A DNA stretch of 64,000 nucleotides from Trichoplax sp. H2. Lineage: Eukaryota > Placozoa > Uniplacotomia > Trichoplacea. A program made the position numbers and the translations under genes. The DNA lies in NCBI GenBank assembly GCA_003344405.1, contig NOWV01000119.1, forward strand, positions 1-64,000. The letters run 5' to 3'. A model generated the notes under the pieces. The model saw only the letters and a list, made by a program, of their open reading frames with translations. It was not told the DNA's origin and searched no databases. Below are positions 27,928 through 40,974 of the stretch, piece after piece; the stretch's first letter is position 1; each line of letters begins with the position of its first letter.

Positions 27928-29149
27928 GTATTACTCTTCATAAAATCATAGTTACGGCACTGTGACTGATGGCTGCAGTTATTGTCAGCATATAAATGGC
28001 GTGATCGGAGCTTGGACTTTGATCTGAATCCTTCTTGTTTCGATAATAAAACTGTCCGAATCACCTAATGGCTACTTATGACAAACATCAGTGCCTGTCT
28101 TTAGTGCAAAATAATGCCAATACTCATTGATGATTAAACAATCCAAGCAATTAGCCAGTAACAACTATCAATAAAATCCTTTTATTCGTATGACAGAATC
28201 ATTATTCGTAAACACAACGTAACGAAATTGTTGATTTCAAAAATTGCCTATTAACGCAATGAGTCGTCATAATTTTAATGTAAGTCAGTAATGTGTTGAA
28301 TACAATTGCAATAAGTTTCAACTCTTAAACAATTTTAATTACTTTAATCAATTACTTCATAACTTGATTTAAGTTAGTAAAGACAAGCAATGTTGAATTA
28401 TTTATTAGTAGTATAATCCTCTAGAATAAAATTATCTGACAGCGTTGATATTAAACTCAATTTCCGATATAAACCTGACAAATCTATAATATGATTATTC
28501 ATAAAAAACCGGAATGTAGTCTGAATTCGATGCCTTTAATATAAATCTTTTGTCCATGGACTGTAGGTTCATAATAAACTGTACGCCTAGAAATTTCCAA
28601 TCAATTTCTAATTTTTTAACTTCCTAACTGCGCGCAATTGTGATAACTTTATTAATTAAAAGCTTACGCTGCCATAGGTAATTCTGTATAGCCTAGTCAT
28701 CGTATAAATGAATGATGTATTTTATTATACAATTAAGAAAACTATTATATCTGTGTCACACATTACAACCATGGACTATCCAGAATAATTTCTTAAATAA
28801 CCAAAACGATTCTGCATCGATTCTGAATGAGGCTGATGAAATGCATCTTTAGCATTGTTTATACGGATTATTAGTGAAATACCCAATTATCTTATTAACT
28901 ATCATGTGATAAAGATTTTATAAGTCATTAAAACAAATTATTTCAATTCAGGTGAGATTTTTACCACTGCAGTAAAGAAATAAAACATAAAATACACTGA
29001 TACCCATCCAATTTAAACCTTTACCATCAAATCGTTGTTTAAACGATTGTAAAATATCTCAATAACCCTAAATGCTAAACGAATGCTACAATGGTGATCA
29101 TGACTTTCTCGTAAAGAAATCTTGTCTATAGCGCGTTGCAATATACTAT
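27928..29149. other. Intergenic, nothing supported
   Basis: No gene supported. A TATA-like catataaatggcg near 28000 with ataataaaac about 60 bp later resembles the promoter and polyadenylation layout of an LTR, but I could not find its ends or a second copy. Confidence 0.35.
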
Positions 29150-29335
29150 AGTGAAGCCCAAATAAGCTTAAGACCAAGATTATACGATAATACGAAAGTG
29201 GATCAATTGTACAAGAGATTTTAAGATAGCATAAGTGTCTAATTGTGGAAGATGTTTACAGTACATATTGTAGTAGTTGTATTAAGATGCTTATATTAAG
29301 ATTCTGAGATAGTAATAGATTACGCCAATTATGTT
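29150..29335 (+). repeat. Local direct repeat, copy 1
   Basis: Duplicated at 30132-30312 in the same orientation, about 980 bp away. Landmarks are aaataagcttaagac, gtgtctaatt, tggaagatgtttacagtac and tgagatgcttatatta/taagatgcttatatta. The copies have diverged by substitutions and small indels. No coding capacity. Confidence 0.75.
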
Positions 29336-30131
29336 AGTACTATGAAAATCTGTATTGAGACCCTTTAATTAGAAGCGCGAATTATGAATTGATAAAGCGA
29401 TAGTAAATTTAGATATAAACTTGTAACTTGATTGCAGTTAGATCGTCTTTAGTAGTTGCGAAATGAACCTTTTCCTTTGTTATAAAGTGAAGTTAACAAG
29501 AAACTGTAGTTCTTGTTATATTTTTGACAAGACACTTTATCAAATATACATATTATTTTAACCTTATCAGATTAGGACGATTTATCTACTTAAAATACGC
29601 TGATATGAGAATACATGCAGTCTTCAGATACCTTTAATCTCCGAATAAGTAACCTTATATCTGTGGTTCGAACTTTAATAATACGAATTTGATGACAAAT
29701 CAGAATCAACTATCCGCAGTGTAACGGTTAGCACTAATAAAGATTATATGAAAGAAAGTATACAATCTATCGCGATGTTACCTAGGGCATTGGAACAGTT
29801 ACGCCTGTATTAAAGTAAAAATATATGATAGATATTACCCATTACTGATTAAATTAATATAAACTATTTGACAGCATTCACCTAAGCAGTTATTTTTTGT
29901 TAAAAGGCTACATTTAATAGCTCTTGCTGCAAAATTTTTGCACGTAAAGAGATTATTCCAGGAAATAAACGAGGCCATAATATTTTTCTAGATATGCGGT
30001 TGTCTCGGAAAACTTAGTGATATACTGATTTCACAGCAAGAGTTTTATTACCATATTCAATCTTACTTCAAACATTTTTATTTGATTCCGGCCTGTTAAC
30101 AAAGTTTAGTTCTGTGTCATGTATCTGCTTC

Positions 30132-30312
30132 TGTAGTGAAGTCTCAAATAAGCTTAAGACTAAGATTATGGAAAATAGATAAATTGTACGCCAGGTTGTG
30201 AGACTGTATACGTGTCTAATTATGGAAGATGTTTACAGTACGTATTGTAGTAATTGTATTGAGATGCTTATATTAAAAATCTAAGATAATAATAGATAGC
30301 GTTAATTATGTG
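30132..30312 (+). repeat. Local direct repeat, copy 2
   Basis: Second copy of the segment at 29150-29335. The spacer between copies shows no gene. Confidence 0.75.
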
Positions 30313-30843
30313 TAAATGAAGTCATTTCTTAAGTAACTCAAAGTACTTTAATACGTCTAATAATGCAACGGTACTGGATCTAAAATGTGGTTGATGTTGA
30401 TATTCTAAACTCACGAAAATTTCGTAATCAACCAGCTTATAAGTATCCAAATCTTGTTATCTCAGGAAGTATTATAATAAATATGAGATGTTTAGTATGT
30501 TCAAGCGTCCTTTTCTTTGCAATATAAAATTAAAATCTTGTTTTAAATTAATATTAGCCATAATAAAACTTAGAAGAAATAATATTAAGCAGAATAAAAA
30601 TGTTTACAGTACTGTTTTAGCAGTAATGATGATAAGCGAATTTCACGTGATTTTTAAGACTATTATATGATTATATTAGAAGTAGACGCGTTTATATTGT
30701 GAATACAAAATTTTATATTCCAACTTTTTAAACGTTCAAGATATTTGCCTTTCATCAGTAGACCTTTGAATAAACGTATTTCAAGATAAGAAAATTTGAA
30801 TAAAGTTTAAATTTGGGTAAAATGAGCAGCTATCATGAAGTAG

Positions 30844-31835
30844 CTAATCTAATTGTGGGCGTACCTGTAGCGTAGCTACGTTAGATTGATAGTTCAAACA
30901 TCTAAATACTCTTTTAGCCAGTCTTTTATTCGCTACAACGTATATGAAGGGATTATAAATAGGCGGTAGCAGTATAAGAACACGAAATATTTGTGTTATT
31001 CTATTTAATAACAAATAACCTTCTTCTTGATTATTAGATGATGTAGCATTGCCATAAACGATATAACTTAGATTCAGCAGCCAAAGTAGTGAGGAAAACA
31101 TAAAACATATAGTGCCTAATATTAGCATATTGATAATACGTTTAACGTGATATTGACTCGTAGATACGTTTTTTCCAAACACAGTTAAGGTTTGATGCAT
31201 TTTTTGAGGACTACAATAGTTCTAGAATAGCAGTAAATCATGATACATAGTGGGATAAGATAAACAACGAAATTTAATATGGATACATATGCAATAATAT
31301 AGCTCTGTCTATGACTAACTTGGAGCATACATCTATGTCGGTCGTATTCATTGACGTCCGCAATATATATAGCAGGAATGGAGATCAGAATTGCAAATAG
31401 CCATAATGGGATCAGTATTGCTCGCAGCTTACGACGACTCAAACTATAAAATCTGGCTCGATTTCGAATGTAACTATATCGTTCCAGACTTATTAGTGTT
31501 AACAATTCTATAGACATTGTATAACCAATCAGCCAAAGGAAAAACGTGATTTTGCAAACTTTAATCATGATGGTCTGGGGCCATCCGTGATGCTGTGTTG
31601 CTAAAACTACAATGACAATAATAATGTATTGAATACCCTGAAAAATATCGGATAACACCAGATTTCCAATTAACCATTGTATATTAGATTGTTGTTTACG
31701 ATACGTTAAAATGAAAATAATGACGAAAATGTTTAATAGTATTCCAAGAATTGACAAAGCCGGAACGGCAATAAGAAATAGTATGTATGAAACGGTATAA
31801 CGAGCAGTAACACTATGATTGACTCTGGAATCCAT
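30844..31835 (-). pseudogene. Class A GPCR split by one frameshift
   Basis: Two overlapping frames make up one receptor. The first (31185-31835, 216 codons) carries the N-terminal sequon NHS, TM1, TM2 with Asp63, TM3 with Cys94 and LERY (117-120), TM4 Trp145, loop Cys169 and TM5 Pro195. It runs out of frame just after TM5. The second (30844-31200, 118 codons) carries the intracellular loop, TM6 (SSLLW, lacking the usual Pro) and TM7 with a good NPFIY, then a basic tail. The switch falls at a six-A run (minus strand, 31200-31205); a run one base longer would keep the frame. It may be a real null allele or pseudogene, or a homopolymer error in the assembly. Confidence 0.85.
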
Positions 31836-33105
31836 GGGAAGTTACGCTGTTATTGTAGAGCATCTAGAGAAATCAATTAAAAAAAATACAAAAATTTTAT
31901 GGATAAGTTGATAATGTGTATCTCAGGTCATTAATTAATGCACTAATCTTTAATATATAAATTTAAATACCTTAAAACTGTAATAATCTTATAATGGAGT
32001 TACATGGTATCTACTTACTGTATGTTGATAGTAATCTTTAATTTCGCTGTCGATAGTTAAGAGAAATTTAAAATTCAGAAATTGCTCTTCTAGTTAGTAA
32101 ATATTTACGATTTATGGCGCTATGTAAGAATAACCTAGAATTAGCTTTCTAATATTACAGAAAGTAAACACGATTCCTTGATTTATGCAATGTAGTGTGC
32201 ATTTTAAACATTGCGTGGTACACTCAAGTATACACTGAATTCTTAAAAGCAATATAATAATAAATTGGTGAAGAGCTTACAATAAAAAACGTCAATTTGC
32301 AATAAATTTGATATGCAGATAAGTTATTCTGAAACAATTACAAAATTTATAATACAATACGTGATTACTCGGTCATAACGAACTTTGATGAAGTAGATAC
32401 CTTGAAAACAATCCATTCTATTCAGTAGAGTATGTTGATCGTAGAGGTTAAAATTACTAAATCTAAAGCGAAAGCAAAGGGTGGGTACCATGAATTTTTA
32501 AATGGATTGTTATTCGATTTCAGTACAGGACGAAATTATGGACTTTGGTAACATCAAACCGGGCTTTTCAAAACTTGGAATGATTAAATACTGAATAGCT
32601 TAGACAAAATTTAAAAACATGAATATGCAAAAAAGCTGCATAATCCTTTCGATTATTTTATTCTTTTCTCTGGAAATTGTTAGATAATTAAAAATACTAG
32701 ATTACGGATTATAAGAAAATTAAACTCGACTTTTTATGCAAAAATCACCTGTTAATAATTATGATAATTCTGCTTTCTGTTTAATCAGTAATGCCTGTGA
32801 TTACGCGAAATTGAGTTAAAATATGTACTAAATTCTTAATTAAATAATATGCACTTTTAAATTAGCCTACCAAATATTATGATTCCTATTCTTTTTTAGC
32901 CTTTCAGACATTGATAATTAATCTTGTTTATAAATTTAGATTGCATCTAGCGTGCTAATTGTGAAGTGAACTTTTCTATGACAGGTAAATTTTTCAATTA
33001 GAAAATCCGGACGTTTTTCGTTCTGTCACGTCAGTTTGATTATGACATCGCTTGTTACCATTTATTAAAGCTATGGAACTAAGAACCTAAGCGGTATCTA
33101 TTCAA
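31836..33105. other. Intergenic, nothing recognised
   Basis: Upstream region of the split receptor. No gene, RNA or repeat recognised until the duplicated gap flank begins. Confidence 0.4.
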
Positions 33106-33254
33106 TAAAGCTTATAATGAACAGATACAAAATTTTAGATAATTTTGTCGAGTTATTCTTAAAAACACTGTTGGTTAATAACGGGGCTATCAATGATAAT
33201 CATTGAATTAAAAGTTACCAAAATAATAATGCGGCTATGTTATGATAGCATGAG
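33106..33254. repeat. Gap-flank duplicate, left copy (149 bp)
   Basis: Identical, as far as I can read, to 33611-33759. The left copy ends directly at the N gap; the right copy continues into unique sequence. Exact identity next to a gap points to a false duplication of one locus from two haplotypes. Confidence 0.9.
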
Positions 33255-33274
33255 NNNNNNNNNNNNNNNNNNNN
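33255..33274. other. Assembly gap (20 N)
   Basis: A 20-N run that separates the left copy of a 149-bp duplicate from a mobile-element-like block which leads into the right copy. Confidence 0.99.
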
Positions 33275-33307
33275 TAGTTAAATTATTCTTAGTAAGACTA
33301 TTCTACT

Positions 33308-33610
33308 GCGGACCATCATTAATCCAATATGGATACGACTACAGTACTTACGTAGACATTATTCACACCAGCCAAAGTACAATGAATTAACCATATCCTA
33401 ATATATGATTTACAGTTCTATTTCTACCTATAGCCATATTAGTAACTCAACAGCTTACTGTATATAGTCATCTGTACTCTAGCATAGAGTCTCTACCACT
33501 ACAGTCTATAGTTACAGCTACCAAATATCTCTTAGGATAAATATCTACCGTACATTATACTACACATGGCTAACAGTCTACAATCACAATACTAAGTTAC
33601 ATTACATCAG
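33308..33610 (+). repeat. Mobile-element-like repeat, copy 2
   Basis: Matches 26411-26740. Its right end abuts the second copy of the 149-bp flank at 33611, whereas the left flank copy joins unique DNA at the same point. This is what a heterozygous insertion looks like when both alleles are placed in series. Confidence 0.7.
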
Positions 33611-33759
33611 TAAAGCTTATAATGAACAGATACAAAATTTTAGATAATTTTGTCGAGTTATTCTTAAAAACACTGTTGGTTAATAACGGGGCTATCAATG
33701 ATAATCATTGAATTAAAAGTTACCAAAATAATAATGCGGCTATGTTATGATAGCATGAG
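33611..33759. repeat. Gap-flank duplicate, right copy (149 bp)
   Basis: Second copy of 33106-33254; see that entry. It continues without interruption into unique sequence to the right. Confidence 0.9.
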
Positions 33760-35005
33760 TTTTCCTTACTTAGTAATTAATTTATAGTCTTGCATAGCAA
33801 AAGATAGAATTAAGCCTACAATAACTATATGTAATGCAAATATTAATTTTGCACAGCATCATCAGCGTAAAAGAGGTTTTGGTAAATTTAAATCGAATCA
33901 AATACTAGTCTTAATTATATCAATGATGGCGTTATAAGTAATGGCTCTTAGTTTAAATAGCAAAGTTAATTGATTGCAAGTTCTTGAATCTTGGTACTAA
34001 TTACCGATTTTTATTACAACTTTTCTTCACTATTCCCAAAATATCTCCATTACATTAGGTCATTTTTAAAATGTTTAGTTTCAAGAACATTTAAGTACGC
34101 ATAATCATTAGTTTCGTTGAGTTAACCGTTGCAGAATACTGTTTTTAGCTGAATACAAGGACGATATAGAGTATCAAATTTTATTTCAGTTGGATTAATT
34201 ATAATTATATTAATTGATCATAAATGTAGGATAATTTAATTAGAAAAAACTTATGCGAGAAATCACTCTTGATAAGCTCAACATAATCACGACCAGTCTT
34301 ACTGATAGAAATATATCAGGCATTAATAAAAAATGGTAACTGTCGTTATACAACAATCATATTTCGGTCATAATTAAAATATGATTATGATAGGGTTATT
34401 TATTCACAATGGCAGTTCCAAGAAAAAATTTTTGGGCTTATGGCAGAACCATGGAGATGAAATATTGCCATCTTAGACATCTAGACTATTGTCAAATCTA
34501 GTCGTTGATTTATTATCCTTCGATGTCGATATTCGTTTATGTCATTGTACTATAGAACTATGATTGTGAGACGCATTTCATCCACATTTATGTAATTATA
34601 CAAAATTCAATCGACTTTACCATTATTCTACCAAAACATAAATTGACACAGATATTTTATATAGATATTGGTAGTTTCGTATTTAATAAAATTTAAAAAA
34701 CAATGAGAATTGCGTATTAAAAATTCCTAAAATATCGCTTTGAGACCCTTAAAAGAGCCAGTACAGGTCTTTTAACAGTGTAAAGACATAAAAAGCGAAA
34801 TTTGAGGATTTTATTTAGATCGATGAATTTAATTTAATTATTGCATAGGCAAATGAAGTAAAGTTACCAAAATTTCAATATGCGATCTCAGCTTACATCC
34901 TTTGCTTCAATTAAATCTAAAAGCAAAGTTATCTTATGACTCCGTTTTATCTTACGGATACGATCTATAGGAAACGCTTACATGCCAGGAAGGAATCGTT
35001 GCAAA
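33760..35005. other. Intergenic, nothing recognised
   Basis: AT-rich, no gene or repeat recognised. Confidence 0.4.
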
Positions 35006-35732
35006 AAAATAATGGTTCTTCATTGCCTCTTCACGGAATTTGAGTTTGTAGACTTGAATGCATCTAAATTAGTAAGAAAAAACTGATAATATCTAAGCCT
35101 ATAACTAGCTTTTGAATCTAGACAAGTTCATTAAACTGAATATGATACTGCGATATGTTTTAGTTTGCTCACACTTAGATATATTCACATTAGCTTATTC
35201 GTATATGTTTAAGAGTAAACAGGGGTAGATTGATCAAAAAATAGAAACTGTTTATCCATATGATCATTGGTAATATGGCTTTTTGATCTTTGCTGTACTT
35301 GCTTTTGTAAACGAAGTTATTCGTTTTCGGTAATCATACCTTGGAGTCATAAGCAAAGTAACCAAACTAAAGTGAAAAAAAATATTCGGCTTCTATGTTC
35401 CTCTGCCGAATATGCCCTTAATCAACTAATTTATATCCATTGTTACCACCATTATTCATATAACATTCATATTCTATCTAGCGTAAATTGTAAGGAGGAG
35501 TCATTAGAAACTACCTGCATGTTCGATTACCCATAGTTTCCAAAGTGTCCTTGGTCTTTAAAATTCTTTAATAGTAAAAAATTCAAATTGATCCCTTTTT
35601 AATATTTTCTTCGGATTTCTATATAAAGTTTTGTCTTTAAATTCTTCATATTTCATTGATGTGGCTTCAATTTTTTTTGACAGAAAATTATGTCTGCACC
35701 ATGCATGTGCATGGTTAGAAAATCTAGCATAG
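35006..35732. repeat. Gap-flank duplicate, left allele with 213-bp insert
   Basis: Matches 35753-36265 almost base for base, except that 35343-35555 is present only here. The insert starts ggagtcataagcaaagtaac and ends caaagtgtccttggt. CCTTGG occurs at both insert junctions, while the short allele has a single CCTT. The left copy ends at the N gap. The frame at 35267-35536 crosses the insert boundary and is not a gene. Confidence 0.88.
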
Positions 35733-35752
35733 NNNNNNNNNNNNNNNNNNNN
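35733..35752. other. Assembly gap (20 N)
   Basis: A 20-N run between the long and short versions of the same locus. Confidence 0.99.
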
Positions 35753-36265
35753 AAAATAATGGTTCTTCATTGCCTCTTCACGGAATTTGAGTTTGTAGAC
35801 TTGAATGCATCTAAATTAGTAAGAAAAAACTGATAATATCTAAGCCTATAACTAGCTTTTGAATCTAGACAAGTTCATTAAACTGAATATGATACTGCGA
35901 TATATTTTAGTTTGCTCACACTTAGATATATTCACATTAGCTTATTCGTATATGTTTAAGAGTAAACAGGGGTAGATTGATCAAAAAATAGAAACTGTTT
36001 ATCCATATGATCATTGGTAATATGGCTTTTTGATCTTTGCTGTACTTGCTTTCGTAAATGAAGTTATTCGGTTTCGGTAATCATACCTTCTTTAAAATTC
36101 TTTAATAGTAAAAAATTCAAATTGATCCCTTTTTAATATTTTCTTCGGATTTCTATATAAAGCTTTGTCTTTAAATTCTTCATATTTCATTGATGTGGCT
36201 TCAATTTTTTTGACAGAAAATTATGTCTGCACCATGCATGTGCATGGTTAGAAAATCTAGCATAG
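35753..36265. repeat. Gap-flank duplicate, right (short) allele
   Basis: The version of 35006-35732 without the 213-bp insert. It runs on into unique sequence at 36266. Confidence 0.88.
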
Positions 36266-37636
36266 CAATTTGGGAGGCTTTTTGTATGACTGAAAGTCTT
36301 CATTTTTATCAGATTTTTATTCAGATTTGTAAACTTAATCTGGGTATACAGGTTTATGTTTCTATTTCATTTGCTTGAGATGCAAACAATACCTATACGT
36401 ATTCGTATCCTTTTAAATTATTCATTTAACTTCTTATCGTATATAACGTATACTTTAATAGCTTAAAAAAGTCTAAACCGACTTATATTGCTAATAATGT
36501 TAAATACAATCCCGAAATATCCAATCTTCTTGATGATACGGTAATAATTATGATAGATATTTACGTAACAGACAATTACTCAAAATTTATCTTTACTTGT
36601 AAATGAATTAAGAGCATGAGATCATTAACATGTCTAAATATGATCAGTTAAAACATGTGATTATTCAGGTAAACTGAATCAATTTATTAATGAACAATGT
36701 GTAATAGAATTAGTCGTAGCTTTGTCCTTAACTAACTACAAGACGAGATAGTGAGATATCAACGCAATCAACATAATGAAATTTTATAAATGGGGAATAA
36801 AGTAAATTGATAGAAATTTTTACGTAGATATGTAGCGTAGAATGTTACGAGCACAACGAATACACCAGTAGACAAACAGTAGAGAAATTCTAAAATATTT
36901 TAACAACGGCTAAGCAAAATAATTCGTATTGGATTCCGATAGTTTAATTTAAAATCTACTATTCCGTACTTATCTAAAACACTGCCGTTGACTAATTAGC
37001 AGAAAGGATTGGATGAAACTTTCTTTCAATTTATGCTTTACTAAATGAGAATGTAATAAGTTGAAACAATATACGAGTAGGTACGTAATGCTTAATGCTT
37101 GCATATACTGTAATGCTTTAGTATTGGGAATATAGACTACCTTTAAGAAAAAAGATTATATAAAATGAAAGAAATAATGCTGTATAATGATTTTGTAAGC
37201 CAAAGCATAAACTTCTAATCCAAAATATGCTCATGTATGTTATACATGACAAGTGGAGATTCGAATACGAGTAGAACGAGAAGATATACAAGTTTACTTT
37301 GCAGGCTAATATAAGAGTATCACTGATGAATTATCATATTGGTTGTACTGTTGAACAGACTTGAAATAATAAAGATCACAGGACATACTCATATTGCTAC
37401 TAAGATTTATCCGTTAATTTAGAATAATCAAAAAATGGACCATTCATCAATAGATCACTTACTCTTCCTTTGCACTGTATTATGTGAATAGATTAACCAA
37501 GGGTACATTTATATTCCTACTAAAAATTTGCCCACTAATTTAGAATAATAATAAAATGGACGAATTGTGAACAAAACGAAAATCTCTTTCCATTCCAAGT
37601 TGTCATTAGAATCGGTTCGATATATGAAGATTTTAG
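36266..37636. other. Intergenic with a small tandem-like repeat
   Basis: No gene. Two similar 60-bp stretches at about 37388-37445 and 37507-37566 share cctactaa/gctactaa, aatttagaataat and aaaatgga, so they look like an old local duplication just downstream of the minus-strand receptor. Confidence 0.45.
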
Positions 37637-38725
37637 TTAAACAGGACGAACAAATACTATCTTACGCTTCGTAAACCAACGCTTTAATTCTTGATGAATT
37701 GTTGGATTAGTCAAGAAATAGATTAGTGAGTTTGTAACAGGCAATAAAGAGAATAAAACCTTGATGATGATTGCAGCCGCAGCTAAAAGATTATTTTCGC
37801 TGTGATAGAAATCATTAGGACTGATGTCGTTATAGGCAATAACCACTAGGCTTACAATCCAAGGTAAGGATGACAACATAAAATTAGCCGTTACTAGAAT
37901 CAGCATTCGCATAATTTTCTTCTTCAGTAATTGATTCACTGTTAATTTCCGATTAAGCTGAAGAGCTATTTTTGTATCTCGCCTAAATTTTCGTATTATA
38001 CAAGTATAGCAAATACTTATAATTACTAATGGCAAAAAATACACCGCAACAGTAATGATAGTAAAATAAATATCCGCAAAGGTAGGATATAGATCTACTT
38101 CTACTTGACAATCAAAGTAATAGATTGGATCCACATCGGCTAATAATGTGATAGGCAATGAGATAATAAAGCAAGCTATCCATAAACTTAGAATAATATA
38201 ATTTAACCGTCTACCAGCTAGTCGTAATTTAATTGGTTGGATAATTGCTCGATAGCGTTCGATACTAATCAGTGTTAGCATGGCAGCAGATAGAGAATAA
38301 CCCACTAGCCACCAATAAAAGGCAAGTCGACATATCATCATGATCGATTGATGCGGCCAGTTAAGTGGTGCTAAATACATTAAAGCAAATCCAATGACGA
38401 TAGGTTGGCCAGAAGATAGAATATCGGCTATGGCTAAATGAAGTATCAAAAAACTAGGTGTATTTTTTAATTTAGAGTTTCGATAGACAATCTTAATTAC
38501 TAAAATGTTAGTAAATAATCCAATAATACCAAGTGTGGTAAAAACACTAACGTGAAAATTATAAAATTCCAGAATATTTAGACTGTCATTTTGAGATAAA
38601 TTAGCTGATCGTAAATCACGACTGTTAAAAACGGCCGGCATAGCAAAATAAATATTATCTATCCGAATTTTTAAAAATGGACCTCGTAAGTCAAATAAAT
38701 TTTCCAGTGAAGTAAAAAATAGCAC
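37637..38725 (-). CDS. Class A (rhodopsin-like) GPCR, intact, up to 362 aa
   Basis: Single-exon receptor. The first ATG (38725) gives a hydrophobic, odd N-terminus. The ATG at 38641 (Met29, MPAVFNSRD) gives a typical short N-terminus with an NLS and an NDS sequon, and I prefer it. TM1 is about 57-81. TM2 has the classical LAIAD (Asp101). TM3 has Cys132 and ERY at 156-158, followed by RAIIQP. TM4 has Trp182, the second loop Cys206, TM5 Pro232, TM6 SSLPW (285-289). TM7 has NSLIY at 332-336, with the Pro of NPxxY replaced by Ser. A basic tail follows (RWFTKRK). It belongs to a different subgroup from the left-cluster receptors, closer to 49286. Confidence 0.92.
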   Translation of the reverse strand: MLFFTSLENLFDLRGPFLKIRIDNIYFAMPAVFNSRDLRSANLSQNDSLNILEFYNFHVSVFTTLGIIGLFTNILVIKIVYRNSKLKNTPSFLILHLAIADILSSGQPIVIGFALMYLAPLNWPHQSIMMICRLAFYWWLVGYSLSAAMLTLISIERYRAIIQPIKLRLAGRRLNYIILSLWIACFIISLPITLLADVDPIYYFDCQVEVDLYPTFADIYFTIITVAVYFLPLVIISICYTCIIRKFRRDTKIALQLNRKLTVNQLLKKKIMRMLILVTANFMLSSLPWIVSLVVIAYNDISPNDFYHSENNLLAAAAIIIKVLFSLLPVTNSLIYFLTNPTIHQELKRWFTKRKIVFVRPV

Positions 38726-40974
38726 AAGAAAGAATTTCCCAATATTCGACTGCTAAAATTAGGTGAAATAGTATGTGATGGCCTTCTATTACAAATCAGC
38801 CTTATAATGACAGTTTAATTGATTCAGTTACACCTTTTAAGATAGCGTAATGGAAAAATTCTTTTTGCATAAATCAGTTATTTATTTGCTAGTCTTTTCT
38901 TAACAGCTAATTTCCTTGGAGTATTTGGATGAGACAACGAAATATACTTGGATAATAAAATAAATTAAAAGTGTATTAGATTATTTCTTAGTACTAATAT
39001 AAATTGCTTTAATTATGATGTAAGCTAAAGCAGTTACTGAAATGTATAGTAGACGTAGTGTTCTTAAATTTCATTAAATTGAAGCCGGAAAGATAAATTT
39101 TTGAAAGCATTATTGTATACCTTTAAATAAATTCAATCGATTTAATACGTTCATTAGTCTATTTATTTAACTAAACACAAAATTACCAGATTAAATTGCC
39201 TGTGTAACAATAACTTAGAATGCAATGTTCCTTTTGTCTTTCTTATGATATCAACAAAGAATAATGCTGTGAAACGATAGAAATCAAAACACTATCTAAC
39301 TAGAACATTATTAAATATAAATATATTGGCTAAAGAATTTAAGTAATAAATCTGATTTTCGTTGATATAAGTACTTTTTGGAAGCATTTTATACCCTTGT
39401 ATATTCTAGAGTCTCTATTTCTTTTCAAGGCCACCAACAGAGATACTAGGTTATGAAATGACGATATCAGTTATGACATAAAATAATTCCGAGATTTGAT
39501 GAATCTACTATTTTATATAATAAACATGCTTTAGAAAATATTTATAGGTTTGATTTATTCTAGCAACATTCTTACAATCCCATTGATAACTTTCGTCACG
39601 TATACGCGTATAACCAAATATTAACAAAATTGAACTTACATGCTAATTATATGACGTCAGTAACATTTTCTCTTCTTGTTATAATAGAGTTCCTGTATCT
39701 ATTATACTCCGTACATTAAAAAGCGAACTTGATAACAACGTAGTTTTTAAAATCATTACTTAAAATTGCCATCCTACAATAAGCAAATGAGAAACGTAAT
39801 TGAAAAGTATATTTTATTCCGAAACTAAAATATGATGTGTTTAATGGCCAGTTTTTTAATACGTAGTCCAGTTTTCATGCACACTTAGTTAAATCTGATC
39901 TAGTTTTATCACCTTTTAATAAACTGTAGTAAGATGCACCAAATGCTAAGGTGCTCTTTAAATTTCACCACAAAGAAAAACTATCATATGGTATATAGTT
40001 GAAAGTCTATTTTTGCAGCGTTTCCATCATAAACTAAAAAATGATTTTTTTTCAAAGAATTGTTTACAATACAAGGCTAGAGTTGGCAAGGCTTTGCTTT
40101 ATATCTTTTCTAGCCTCATTCTTCAGTAAAAAAGACTGTAGAAGATATTTACCAGAAAATTTTCTTGCTAAAATTGATCCGATAGGAATACAACTCTAAC
40201 AGTTATAAGTGAAATTTATTCTCGAAGAATATTTTCTACCGTACGCTAACTTAAGCTTTTTCTCAAGGGTCTATTTCAATATACTGTAAGCTGCAATATT
40301 GACATTTTCTTTATTATCTCGAATCTACTATTTTTATGCATTAACATACTGTAAGTAGTGAACCAGTTTATAATGTATTCTTTCGAAGTCATTAGCTAGA
40401 ACTGCTATCGTATACATGATTGAAAGTATTTTGAAAGATATCTGTTAGTTATAAAGTAATATATCGTCTGTATCAGTCTACTGTTGGCATCTCATTACTT
40501 TCTATTTAATCCAGCCTTCTTTAATAGCAGATCGAAAATTAATTTATATTCCTTTTAATTGAATAGTGATCAATCAGACGTGAAATATATCACCTTAGGG
40601 GTCACGAGTTATAAATTTTGCCTTTTGTATTTATAGTTATATGTCTAAGAACTACCGAAACTTGAATGCTGCTTTATTAGATCTCATTAGATCCTAACAA
40701 AACTTCTATTCTTATAAACTGCCCACGTATGGGCTATGAAGTTTACTCTACGTATCTAGCTTAAACTGAAATTCTAATTTCGCATTTATCATTTTAAAAT
40801 AATCTTGCAAGCATCATTTCATCCATCGTAACTGTATCGTGTATTATAATGAGCTTCCTTTATTCTATATCATGCACAACCGAGCAAATACTATTATTTA
40901 TATAGTATTAGCCTACCTAGTAGGACTCAGACAAATCTCTAAAATTATGCAGCTATCTATAATTATTCTCTTGG
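38726..40974. other. Intergenic, nothing recognised
   Basis: Upstream region of the 37637 receptor and AT-rich spacer. No gene, RNA or repeat recognised. Confidence 0.4.

Noticed and set aside
27950-28080. TATA box and polyadenylation-like spacing suggesting a third LTR
   Set aside because: No TG...CA ends, no target duplication and no second copy found in the window; noted but not called.
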